Shown here piece after piece: positions 9,586 through 17,559 of a DNA stretch of 64,000 nt (position 1 is the stretch's first letter; every line of letters starts with the position of its first letter). The DNA is taken from NCBI GenBank assembly GCA_019359355.1, contig JAHHHM010000002.1, forward strand, positions 372,001-436,000, read 5' to 3'. Below the pieces are notes generated by a model, which saw nothing but the letters and a program-made list of their open reading frames with translations, had not been told where the DNA came from and searched no databases. Source of the stretch: Microcoleus vaginatus WJT46-NPBG5. GTDB lineage: Bacteria; Cyanobacteriota; Cyanobacteriia; Cyanobacteriales; Oscillatoriaceae. The translations under genes were made by a program, and so were the position numbers.

Positions 9586-10527
9586 CTATTTCGCTTGAAG
9601 TTTTATTTGATTTTCCTCCATTTGCAGCAACTCTGGCACTGTCACAAATTTGTAGCCACGATTTTTAAATTCTGCAATAATCACCGGCAACGCTTCAACT
9701 GTTTGCCAACGATTGCCGCCCCCATCATGCAGCAGCACAATTCCCCCCGATCTGGCATTACGCAGAACATTGTCGATCATCGTTGATGTTGAGGTGGCAG
9801 TGTTCCAGTCTTTAGAATCAGCCGACCACATCATAACCGTATATTTCTGTTGTTGAGCGTAAGCGGATAAGCCATTATTTAGAACACCTCCAGGCGGACG
9901 AAATAAAGAAGTTTTTACGCCTGTCACTTGATGAATAAGTGTAGCTGTCTCTTCAATTTCTTTAGTTGCTTCGGATGGATTTAAGCTGTAAGGATGATGC
10001 CAAGTATGGTTTCCAATCGCGTGCCCTTGCGCTACAACTTTTTTAGCAATATTTGGGTAAAGTTTGAGATGTTTTCCGATCCAAAAAAAGGTCGCTTTAA
10101 CTTGATATTGATTAAGTATCTTTAAGACCTTTTCTGTAGTATTTATCCAAGGGCCATCATCAAATGTTAGTGCAATAACTTTTTCATGACCAACTAATTC
10201 TGCCTGATGAACAATTTTCCCCTGAAAACTTGCTGGAGAAGAAAAGATACGCCTTTTCCTTTCTTGAGCTTCCCCTTGAGTAATCAAATTTTTCCACTGT
10301 TCAACGCGCTGAATTGCAATGGCTTTTACCCCAGGAAACTCTAAATCTAACTTAACTGCCGGCTTTAATAAGTTTGTTAGGTTTAAAGTTGCCGGTTCCG
10401 AAGGGGGATCAACCGGCATAAGAGCACCGGCAACAAAACTGCCGGCAGCGGCAACTAAAGCAAGGCAAGTTTTTTGAACCCCAGATAACGAAACACGAAT
10501 GGTCACGTCGATTGTCAGGAGAGTCAC
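9586..10527 (-). CDS. Polysaccharide deacetylase (NodB/CE4 family)
   Basis: A 313-aa exported or membrane-anchored enzyme. The N-terminal hydrophobic stretch (CLALVAAAGSFVAGALM, about residues 21-38) is a signal or anchor. The CE4 catalytic motifs appear in order: TFDDGPW (metal-binding Asp pair), GNHTWHHP (metal-binding His pair), RPPGG, WSADSKDW and LLHDGGG. These motifs define metal-dependent deacetylases that remove N-acetyl groups from peptidoglycan or other GlcNAc polymers. All catalytic residues are present, so the enzyme is probably active in the periplasm. The start is GTG with a poor ribosome-binding site. The substrate is not determinable, but peptidoglycan is the most usual. Confidence 0.92.
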   Translation of the reverse strand: MTLLTIDVTIRVSLSGVQKTCLALVAAAGSFVAGALMPVDPPSEPATLNLTNLLKPAVKLDLEFPGVKAIAIQRVEQWKNLITQGEAQERKRRIFSSPASFQGKIVHQAELVGHEKVIALTFDDGPWINTTEKVLKILNQYQVKATFFWIGKHLKLYPNIAKKVVAQGHAIGNHTWHHPYSLNPSEATKEIEETATLIHQVTGVKTSLFRPPGGVLNNGLSAYAQQQKYTVMMWSADSKDWNTATSTSTMIDNVLRNARSGGIVLLHDGGGNRWQTVEALPVIIAEFKNRGYKFVTVPELLQMEENQIKLQAK

Positions 10528-10582
10528 TATTAAAACAGTCTCAACAATACCACTAAGTCACCAATCAGATTGTTTCAGTTTG

Positions 10583-11530
10583 CTAACTTTCTGACAACTC
10601 AAACTTGGCCAAACCCAAATAGCGAATCCCCACCGGCGTCACTTCAAATCGGCAAGGCAATACCTCTAAACCCTTGGCAACAGCCTCTCGCAACAGCTTG
10701 CCATAAACCGGATCAGTATTATCTCCGGGCGCAAAGCTGGTGCAATCGCTGCGATTGATAAAATAAAGCATCACCGGACGAATAGCCGGCAATAATGCCA
10801 TTAACTCCCGTAGGTGCTTCTGTCCTCGTTCTGTGACTGTGTCTGGAAATAGCGCTAATTTACCATTGGTAAACGTTGTATTTTTTACTTCTAAATAAAT
10901 CGTGCGAACTGTGACAGCTAATTCTTTTTCATTAAAAAAATAGTTGGGAAGAAGAGAAGCGGATGTAAGGGGTTGAGCAAGCGAGGGAGTGCGAGAAGTA
11001 CCGACATTAGTTATCTTCTCTGAGTAAGAATGTGAGATATTTTCGCCATTTCCGAGTAATAAACTGCCTTGGGAAACTGTAGAGTTTAAACCTACTTTAA
11101 CTTGAACAGAATTATGGGTTTCTTCGAGAGATTGAAATAACACAAAATCTACCCGACTATTTTTCTCTACGCCATAAGGCACCTCACCCTGAATTCGCTC
11201 ATAATTGCCTAACTGGGGAAAAAGTCGCTTTTCCAGCGCCAGCTTGATCACGCGGTTTGGCAGCGCCGTATTAATTCCCACCCAAGTTGGTTCAGTGTCG
11301 CAAACTTCTATCATTTCCCAGGTATAAGCCAGCTTGCGCTTCGGGTTGTCACTGTAAGACACTTGCACTTTTGCGCCAACTGTGCAGACGCCTGTCATCG
11401 GGCCGGTATTCGGACAGTGGGCCGTAATCACCTCTCCCGAAGCCAGTTCAATATCTGCAAAGAACCGCTTATAACGCTTGAGCAAAATGCCTGGGTAGAG
11501 AGGTGGATATTGATAAAGCCAATCGGACAT
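10583..11530 (-). CDS. sfsA: SfsA family protein (DNA/RNA nuclease SfsA-like) with internal insertion
   Basis: SfsA is a widespread protein first linked to sugar fermentation in E. coli, with a nuclease-like fold and nucleic-acid binding. The match is clear: LLKRYKRFFADIEL, HCPNTGPMTGVC, RKLAYTWEMIEV, RVDFVL, YLEVKNTTF, FPDTVTERGQKHLREL and the C-terminal SFAPGDNTDPVYGKLLREA. The usual length is about 235-240 aa; this one is 315 aa because about 70 Ser/Thr/Leu-rich residues interrupt the fold between RVDFVL and IYLEVK (about residues 132-209). The frame opens at a TTG (11551); ATGs at 11533 and 11530 fit better, and the product MSDWLYQYPPLYPG matches the family start. The insertion falls between core strands and may be a surface loop. 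Confidence 0.92.
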   Translation of the reverse strand: MSDWLYQYPPLYPGILLKRYKRFFADIELASGEVITAHCPNTGPMTGVCTVGAKVQVSYSDNPKRKLAYTWEMIEVCDTEPTWVGINTALPNRVIKLALEKRLFPQLGNYERIQGEVPYGVEKNSRVDFVLFQSLEETHNSVQVKVGLNSTVSQGSLLLGNGENISHSYSEKITNVGTSRTPSLAQPLTSASLLPNYFFNEKELAVTVRTIYLEVKNTTFTNGKLALFPDTVTERGQKHLRELMALLPAIRPVMLYFINRSDCTSFAPGDNTDPVYGKLLREAVAKGLEVLPCRFEVTPVGIRYLGLAKFELSES

Positions 11531-11712
11531 CATGTTAGTGTTTCGCTGCAATAGCTGGATTCCCTGAGTCGCAGTCCTGAAGTGAGCAGCGAAACAGAGA
11601 ATTATTGTACCTAGATACCTGCTTTAAAAATTGCGCTGGCTCTTAACCTGGGGTCAGAGTTACCAAATTCAGGTTAAATAGTGTGAAGCACTTTAGCTAT
11701 TTTTAACAATTC

Positions 11713-13374
11713 GTGTCTGACATCAAAAAACCCGCTCGTTCCCTAGCTGGGATTGCCGGCATTGTGGCAGTGGCCACCTTAATTAGCAAACTCTTTGGTT
11801 TAGTGCGCCAGCAAGCAATTGCCGCAGCCTTTGGCGTGGGTGCTGCTGTTGACGCCTATAACTACGCCTATGTCATCCCTGGCTTTTTGTTCGTGTTGTT
11901 GGGTGGGATTAATGGGCCATTCCACAGCGCGATTGTCAGCGTTTTAGCCAAGCGGAAGCAGGAAGAATCAGCGCCATTGGTGGAGACGATCACCACGCTG
12001 GTAGGTGGAGTGCTTCTGTTGGTGACGGTTGGTTTAGTGATTTTCGCCGGCCCTCTTATTAATGTGGTGGCACCCGGCTTAAACGTAACGGCAGCAGAAG
12101 CGGCAACGCGTGGAATCAATTCAGAACAATTCCAAACCCTGCTGCAAACGAGAGAGATCGCCATTCAGCAATTCCGGATTATGGCCCCGATGGCTTTGCT
12201 AGCCGCCTTGATTGGCATCGGCTTTGGTACGCTCAATGCAGCGGATCAGTATTGGTTGCCGTCGATCAGTCCTTTATTTTCTAGTATCACCGTCATCGGC
12301 GGACTGGGACTGCTGGCTTTACAGTTAGGCGATAAAATTACACTGCCGCAATACGCCCTCACCGGCGGAATCGTGCTTGCCGTGGGAACCTTGGCTGGAG
12401 CGATTTTACAATGGCTGGTACAACTTGCCGCCCAGTGGCGGGCCGGCATGGGAACGTTGCGCCTGCGGTTTGATTTTAAACAGCCTGGGGTACGGGACGT
12501 GATGAATATTTTGGGTCCTGCCACCTTTTCCTCTGGGATGCTGCAAATCAACGTTTACACCGATTTGTGGTTTGCCTCGTTTATTCCTCAAGCGGCTGCT
12601 GCCTTGGGATATGCCGGTCTTTTAGTGCAAACCCCCCTCGGGATTATTTCCAATGTGCTGTTGGTGCCAATGCTGCCGATGTTTTCCCGGCTAGCCGATC
12701 CAGCAGATTGGCCAGAGTTAAAGGTGCGAATCCGTCAGGGTTTAATCCTCACCGGCATCACCATGCTACCGCTCGGCGCTTTGATGATGGCCCTTGCTGT
12801 GCCCATCGTCCGGGTTGTTTACGAACGCGGTGCTTTCAATTCAGACGCCTCTGACTTCGTTGCGCCGGTACTGATCGCCTACAGCGTCGGGATGTTTGTC
12901 TATTTGGGACGCGATGTCGTGGTGCGGGTGTTCTATGCTTTGGGCGATGGAGAAACACCGTTTCGAGTCAGTGTGGCGAATATCCTGCTCAATGTCGTGC
13001 TCGATTACATTATGGTTGAGGCATTTGGGGCACCGGGTTTGGTATTAGCCACCGTTGGGGTGAACCTTGTCTCTATGGTGGTGTTATTGGTGCTGCTTGA
13101 TCGCAAACTGCATGGTTTATCCTGGCAGGAGTGGTGCGGACCAATTTTTGCGCTCTCTGGTTTGAGTGTCCTTGCCGGTGTTGCCTGCTGGGGAACGCTT
13201 TGGCTGTCTCAGAAGGCTTTAGGGACTGAGGGTTTGCTGGTGCAACTGCTGCAGCTGTGTCTTGCCGGTGGGGTCGGATTAGCGATTTTTGGTGTATTGG
13301 CTATCCAATTGAAGTTACCAGAAGTGGATATTTTTGTCTCCCGCTTACAGCAGCGTTTTGGCAAAAAATCCTAA
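11713..13374 (+). CDS. murJ: Lipid II flippase MurJ (MviN family)
   Basis: MurJ moves lipid-linked peptidoglycan precursors from the cytoplasmic to the periplasmic face of the inner membrane. The 553-aa product is almost entirely hydrophobic, with about 14 predicted membrane segments. It begins with the family hallmark AGIVAVATLISKLFGLVRQ, followed by VDAYNYAYVIPGFLFVLLGG and the later motif FYALGDGETPFRVSVANILL. Charged residues within the membrane helices (Arg in GLVRQQ, Asp in the DAYNYA segment) are those expected in the central cavity. The start is GTG at 11713. The gene is divergent from sfsA and followed by a strong hairpin. It complements the peptidoglycan synthases PBP2 and PBP1A found elsewhere in the window. 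Confidence 0.95.
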   Translation: MSDIKKPARSLAGIAGIVAVATLISKLFGLVRQQAIAAAFGVGAAVDAYNYAYVIPGFLFVLLGGINGPFHSAIVSVLAKRKQEESAPLVETITTLVGGVLLLVTVGLVIFAGPLINVVAPGLNVTAAEAATRGINSEQFQTLLQTREIAIQQFRIMAPMALLAALIGIGFGTLNAADQYWLPSISPLFSSITVIGGLGLLALQLGDKITLPQYALTGGIVLAVGTLAGAILQWLVQLAAQWRAGMGTLRLRFDFKQPGVRDVMNILGPATFSSGMLQINVYTDLWFASFIPQAAAALGYAGLLVQTPLGIISNVLLVPMLPMFSRLADPADWPELKVRIRQGLILTGITMLPLGALMMALAVPIVRVVYERGAFNSDASDFVAPVLIAYSVGMFVYLGRDVVVRVFYALGDGETPFRVSVANILLNVVLDYIMVEAFGAPGLVLATVGVNLVSMVVLLVLLDRKLHGLSWQEWCGPIFALSGLSVLAGVACWGTLWLSQKALGTEGLLVQLLQLCLAGGVGLAIFGVLAIQLKLPEVDIFVSRLQQRFGKKS

Positions 13375-13432
13375 CTCTTAAGTGATGAACCGGCAGGTAA
13401 GCATTTACTTAAAGAAATTTTAGGCCGGTGTT

Positions 13433-13472
13433 TCACCCATCGCCAGGGACTTTAATCCCCGGCGATGGGTGA
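13433..13472 (+). terminator. Strong stem-loop downstream of murJ
   Basis: TCACCCATCGCC (13433-13444) is perfectly complementary to GGCGATGGGTGA (13461-13472), and the 16-base loop contains a further GGGA/TCCC pairing. It begins 58 bases after the murJ stop. There is no T-tract, so it may protect or process the 3' end rather than act as a classical terminator. Confidence 0.6.
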
Positions 13473-14029
13473 GACGGATGCAAGATACCAGAGCAAGAAG
13501 CAAATTTAGATTGATTTCCCTGCTGTGTTGCGATGGGAGGGTTAATCTTAGTCAGAAAATACTGAACTTTGCCGGCACTTACAAGCTTTTTTACTGATAA
13601 AATCTTTAAAACAACAACAGCACCCAAGCTATACTCGCTGAGAAATTTCCTGTTTTAATTCTTTAACTTAGAGTTGCACTGACTTAAAAAGTTCAGTTTG
13701 CATAGCTCTCCAGTTAGCAGTATAGGAAATATCAGCCCTCTAGTTGGATGCTGCTGTTTTTAGGGAATGAGACAGATGTTAGATGAAACAGCGTTTTTTA
13801 CCTCTTCAATTAAATGGACTTCGCTGTGGTATCTGTCGGGGAAGCTCGGTTGCTTCTTTTATTACTTTATCAAAATCACCTTGGGGATCAAGAGAAATAC
13901 ACTAAAGTTTACGTTTTTCAAGTAGCGACTCTTGAAATTGCAAAATTAAACAAAAAACCTAACGAGAGATTGGGAATTAACTAAATAGGCTGTTTACTAA
14001 ATGCAATTAACTGGTATAATTAAAAGCCC
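13473..14029. other. Intergenic stretch upstream of ribokinase
   Basis: About 560 bases with no convincing gene on either strand. It must hold the ribokinase promoter, but I see no clear -35/-10 pair. ORFs here are short and lack ribosome-binding sites. Confidence 0.4.
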
Positions 14030-14974
14030 ATGAGCGTGATTGTATTCGGCAGTATTAACCTCGACCTCGTTGCCAAAACACCCCGGTTGCCAATAGCCGG
14101 AGAAACTTTAACCGGCCACCACTTCTTGACTGCCGGCGGTGGCAAAGGCGCAAATCAAGCCGTCGCAGCAGCCCGTCTGGGAGTGCCGGCTCAAATGGTG
14201 GGGCGTGTCGGCGGTGACAGCTTTGGTCAAGAACTCCTCGCTAGTCTGCAAGCTGCCGGTGTGGACACTGCCGGGGTATTGATAGACTCGGATGCCCATT
14301 CGGGTGTTGCCATGATTGCGGTAGACGATGCCGGCGAAAATAGCATCATCATTGTTGCTGGTGCCAACGGGCGCGTCAAAATTTTAGATGTCGAGCGCTT
14401 GATTAAGCTGCTACCCGGCGCGAAAGCCTTACTGTTGCAATTAGAAATTCCCCTCACCACTGTACTCCTAGCAGCAGCAGCCGGCCAAAATGCAGGCATC
14501 CCCGTTATTCTCGACCCCGCGCCGGCACGCCCAGACATCCCTGATGGACTCTATCCGCTCATTGACATTATTACCCCGAACGAAATTGAAGCAGCCCAAC
14601 TGGTGGGTTTTCCTGTAAATGATCCGGAAACGGCTGCCAAAGCGGCTGACGAGTTGCGCTCAAGGGGTGCCGGCACTGCAATTGTGAAACTTGGTGCTCA
14701 AGGGGTATTCTGCGCCTCTGCGGCTGAAAGCTTTTTTGTCCCTGCTTTTCCCATCGAAGCCGTTGACACCGTCGCTGCCGGTGATGCCTTCAACGGTGCC
14801 CTCGCTGCTGCCATTGCCACCGGCTTATCTCTTCATCAAGCCGTCATCTGGGGTGCTGCTGCCGGTGCGCTTTGTGCCTCCAAAGCCGGTGCCCAACCTT
14901 CAATGCCTGATCGGCAAACCTTTGACGCGTTTCTTAAAGAACGAACCCAATCTTTCCCTGGCCATAGGGCATAG
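14030..14974 (+). CDS. rbsK: Ribokinase (PfkB family)
   Basis: Ribokinase phosphorylates D-ribose to ribose-5-phosphate with ATP. The 314-aa product has both PfkB signatures: the sugar-binding GGGKGANQAVAAARLG (about residues 37-52) and the ATP/catalytic DTVAAGDAFNGALAAAIATG (about 245-264), whose Asp is the catalytic base. The start SVIVFGSINLDLVAKTPRLP is typical of ribokinase rather than fructokinase. No ribose transporter or regulator is adjacent, so the gene may serve nucleoside or ribose salvage on its own. It is convergent with the ComF-like gene, with 32 bases between stops. The last codons contain the short repeat CATAGGGCATAGGGC, an intergenic-type sequence that seems to have extended the C-terminus. 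Confidence 0.93.
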   Translation: MSVIVFGSINLDLVAKTPRLPIAGETLTGHHFLTAGGGKGANQAVAAARLGVPAQMVGRVGGDSFGQELLASLQAAGVDTAGVLIDSDAHSGVAMIAVDDAGENSIIIVAGANGRVKILDVERLIKLLPGAKALLLQLEIPLTTVLLAAAAGQNAGIPVILDPAPARPDIPDGLYPLIDIITPNEIEAAQLVGFPVNDPETAAKAADELRSRGAGTAIVKLGAQGVFCASAAESFFVPAFPIEAVDTVAAGDAFNGALAAAIATGLSLHQAVIWGAAAGALCASKAGAQPSMPDRQTFDAFLKERTQSFPGHRA

Positions 14975-15006
14975 GGCAGTGGGTACTCAAAACTCCTCTA
15001 CCCCAC

Positions 15007-15687
15007 TCAAAACTCATCACTCGCTTGGGGTGCCGCAAGTGCCGCAATTCCACACACGGGAATTTTTGCGGAACGTAGGGTTTGAGCGGCTGCGCGAACG
15101 GTTGAGCCGGTAGTGTAGATGTCATCTAACAATAAAACAGAACCTTGGGGATGCCGGTGGCGAAATGCTTTTCCCAAACTAAAGGCACCGGCAACGTTGT
15201 GCTGCCGTTCAGAGGCAGACAGCCCAAATTGAGCCTCTGTCTGGCGAACTCGTTCTAAACCCTGCGGTTGCACCGGCAAGCCTGTCACTTCACAAAAACT
15301 TTTCGCCAGTAACTCTGCCTGATTAAAACCTCGTTCCTTTAGCTTTTTTGGGTACATGGGGATGGGTACCACTGTCAGCCGGCTGCCAGAGGATATGGGA
15401 GATTTTAGCCAAGCTTCACCCATCCAGTGACCGAGGGGTTTGGCTAATTGAGGGTGATTTTCATATTTCATCACCGCAATTGCACGCTTCAGGGCACCTC
15501 CGTAAATTCCCCAAACAAACACCGGCTCGTTTGCCGAACGCCGGCTTAGTTTCGTTAATTGGCAGCGTTGCAGCTGCCGGTGACAATACTGACAGAGTAA
15601 ATCCTGAGCTGGACGCTGGCATAGGGGGCAACTTGACTTGAGAAATAAATCGAGGAAGCCTTTAAATTTGTCAGTCAATTTCCTCAT
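15007..15687 (-). CDS. ComF family phosphoribosyltransferase-like protein
   Basis: A 226-aa protein of the ComF/GntX type. An N-terminal zinc-binding cluster (CPLCQRPAQDLLCQYC, about residues 20-35) precedes a type-I phosphoribosyltransferase domain. The domain includes VVPIPMYPKKLKERGFNQAE and the PRPP-binding loop VLLLDDIYTTGSTVRAA (about 177-193). In naturally competent bacteria ComF is needed for uptake of transforming DNA; in cyanobacteria these proteins are implicated in competence, but the exact reaction is not established. The start is ATG at 15687. The gene stands alone, with an 800-base spacer upstream. All PRPP-loop residues are present, so substrate binding looks intact. Confidence 0.88.
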   Translation of the reverse strand: MRKLTDKFKGFLDLFLKSSCPLCQRPAQDLLCQYCHRQLQRCQLTKLSRRSANEPVFVWGIYGGALKRAIAVMKYENHPQLAKPLGHWMGEAWLKSPISSGSRLTVVPIPMYPKKLKERGFNQAELLAKSFCEVTGLPVQPQGLERVRQTEAQFGLSASERQHNVAGAFSLGKAFRHRHPQGSVLLLDDIYTTGSTVRAAAQTLRSAKIPVCGIAALAAPQASDEF

Positions 15688-16488
15688 TTTGTGTACCCCG
15701 ACATCAGCTTCAGTTCTTGAGTGTGCGATTATTGGCGTTTGGTTGCAACATCCTTAAAACGCATCATAGCGATTTTACCTAGCCCATTCCAGCGATGACC
15801 GTGGCACACGATCCTATTTTGTATAAAATTTTCATGACTTTGAGGCTCAAAAGTGCCTTTTTGTATAAATGATTCTTTAACTTTAGCTTAATACACTGTG
15901 CTTTATAATCAAATTCTCTTTTCTCACGTAACCTATACACCTTCGTACTGATAGAGTAAAAACCTCCCGTTGCTTGCTGTAGCCCCAGGAAAGATGCTAT
16001 TTACCACTTCCTTGCCATGCCATGCTTCAGAAAAATTTGTAAAGATTCTGTAAGTTATTGACATCTTTAAGATTCCTTTATAAAATAGCGGACACCTTTA
16101 TGCTATAGGCAACCCTTCAAAACGGAAGCTTTAGAGGGTTTAGATAAAAACTTCAGGTATTCATGAGGTTTTTCAGGGAATTTATACGGGGAATTTAAAG
16201 AATCCGTAAAGATATGGTGGAAATACTGGATTGTGGTTAGCAGAACTTACTATAATATGCAACAGAAAAGACCGTAGATTTGGCACAGACAGTGAATTCG
16301 GTCGTAAGAGTGCGAGTCAATGAGATTCCGGCAAGCTTCCATTACAAGCAAATTTGCGGATTTATAAGTCAAAATGCTGGATTTCAGCTCAAAAGTAAGA
16401 TGGTCAAGAAGGCAAACTTCAGATGGTAAATATACGGAAAGCAGGCCCATAACATTTTTAATAAATAATCAGGGGTAAGGAAATTATT
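15688..16488. other. Long intergenic region with one good promoter
   Basis: About 800 bases between the divergent ComF-like and PEP-CTERM genes. A strong promoter match lies at 16058-16086. The roughly 390 bases downstream of it would form an unusually long leader for the PEP-CTERM gene or could hold an unrecognised RNA. No ORF here is convincing. Confidence 0.45.
16058..16086 (+). promoter_or_regulatory. Strong sigma-70-type promoter
   Basis: A perfect TTGACA (16058-16063), a spacer of exactly 17 bases, then TAAAAT (16081-16086). Transcription would begin near 16093, about 400 bases ahead of the PEP-CTERM gene, so the mRNA would have a long leader. Confidence 0.65.
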
Positions 16489-17415
16489 ATGAATCTCAGA
16501 CCGAGTTGTATCGGATTTGGCTTAATTGTCGGTGGTGTCTTAGCCTTCTCCACGACGCCAGCTCGTTCGGCGAGTTTATTTTCTTTTGGCACAGATTTTT
16601 CTTACCCTGGCACTGGGACTGTAAACTCGTGCAGTTTAATGACTCAGTGCGATATCTCACTTGAGAAAATTACGTCTGGAAATCAGTCTTGGCAGCTTGA
16701 TGAGTTGTTTCGGGTTACAGAAACGGCTCTATTATCCAACGTCGAAGGATTAATCGCTTCAGACGGGACAGGAAGTAGGGGTGGAATTAGCCTTGATAAA
16801 GGTGACTTTGCAACCGGCGCGGCGCAGGAGTCTCTGTCAGTGGAGAGCAATGAGAGCCGGCGGGGACAGTTCAATACGTCGAGGGTAGAACGAATGATCG
16901 TGGAAACCTTGGGCAATCACCAACAATCTATTTTTAACCTTAACCATATTATTGATACCGAGGATAATGGTGTGGAAGGCAAGCCAGATGAGGGAGGCGT
17001 TTTCACAATGGATCTGCTGTTCAATCAAGGCAATTCATTTAACTCCGTCTTCCTGTGGGAACGGGGAATGAACAGCGATCTAGAAATTCAACCAATTTAT
17101 GAAGTTGTTGAAAATCAAACAGCAACGGTGGGCGATGCTGTGAAAATATCGGGAAATCAGTGGGATGATGCTGGTTACTCGATTGACACCACAGAAATCG
17201 ATGTGGCTCAAAACGTGGGTTCTAAAGGAATTCACTTTGAATCTACCATCAAGGGTGTTCGAGTAATTGGTAAAAAGCAGTTTGATGGAGCAGATTTTAA
17301 GATAGTTGCTGGGACGAAGACCGCGATTCCAGAACCCCGCACACTCGTCGGCATCGCAACTGTTACGGGGTTATTCGCGGTGTCTCGCCGGCGCAGAGTC
17401 GCCAACAATAGCTAG
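16489..17415 (+). CDS. PEP-CTERM surface protein (exosortase substrate)
   Basis: A 308-aa exported protein. Residues 1-27 form a signal peptide ending in ARSAS. The C-terminus has the PEP-CTERM sorting signal: IPEPRTLVGIATVTGLF, a short hydrophobic segment, then a basic tail SRRRR. Exosortase/archaeosortase enzymes recognise this signal and remove it, and the protein is carried to the cell surface or matrix. The middle part contains VFTMDLLFNQGNSFNSVFLW and ERGMNSDLEIQP, which I recall from cyanobacterial exosortase-dependent proteins of unknown function. A good ribosome-binding site (TAAGGA) precedes the ATG. No exosortase gene lies in this window, so the processing enzyme must be elsewhere. 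The molecular role is unknown. Confidence 0.85.
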   Translation: MNLRPSCIGFGLIVGGVLAFSTTPARSASLFSFGTDFSYPGTGTVNSCSLMTQCDISLEKITSGNQSWQLDELFRVTETALLSNVEGLIASDGTGSRGGISLDKGDFATGAAQESLSVESNESRRGQFNTSRVERMIVETLGNHQQSIFNLNHIIDTEDNGVEGKPDEGGVFTMDLLFNQGNSFNSVFLWERGMNSDLEIQPIYEVVENQTATVGDAVKISGNQWDDAGYSIDTTEIDVAQNVGSKGIHFESTIKGVRVIGKKQFDGADFKIVAGTKTAIPEPRTLVGIATVTGLFAVSRRRRVANNS

Positions 17416-17559
17416 CTCCAAATGTTCATTGAATTTAAGCGAGCGCGAGTTCAGAGTTCGCGTCTCATTCTTTTTTTTAGGGAAAAGTGCTTAATCCTGC
17501 GAAAAAACTAGCCCGCGCGAAATAAGATTAATAGTATTTAGCTCGGCTAAACCGCTAAC

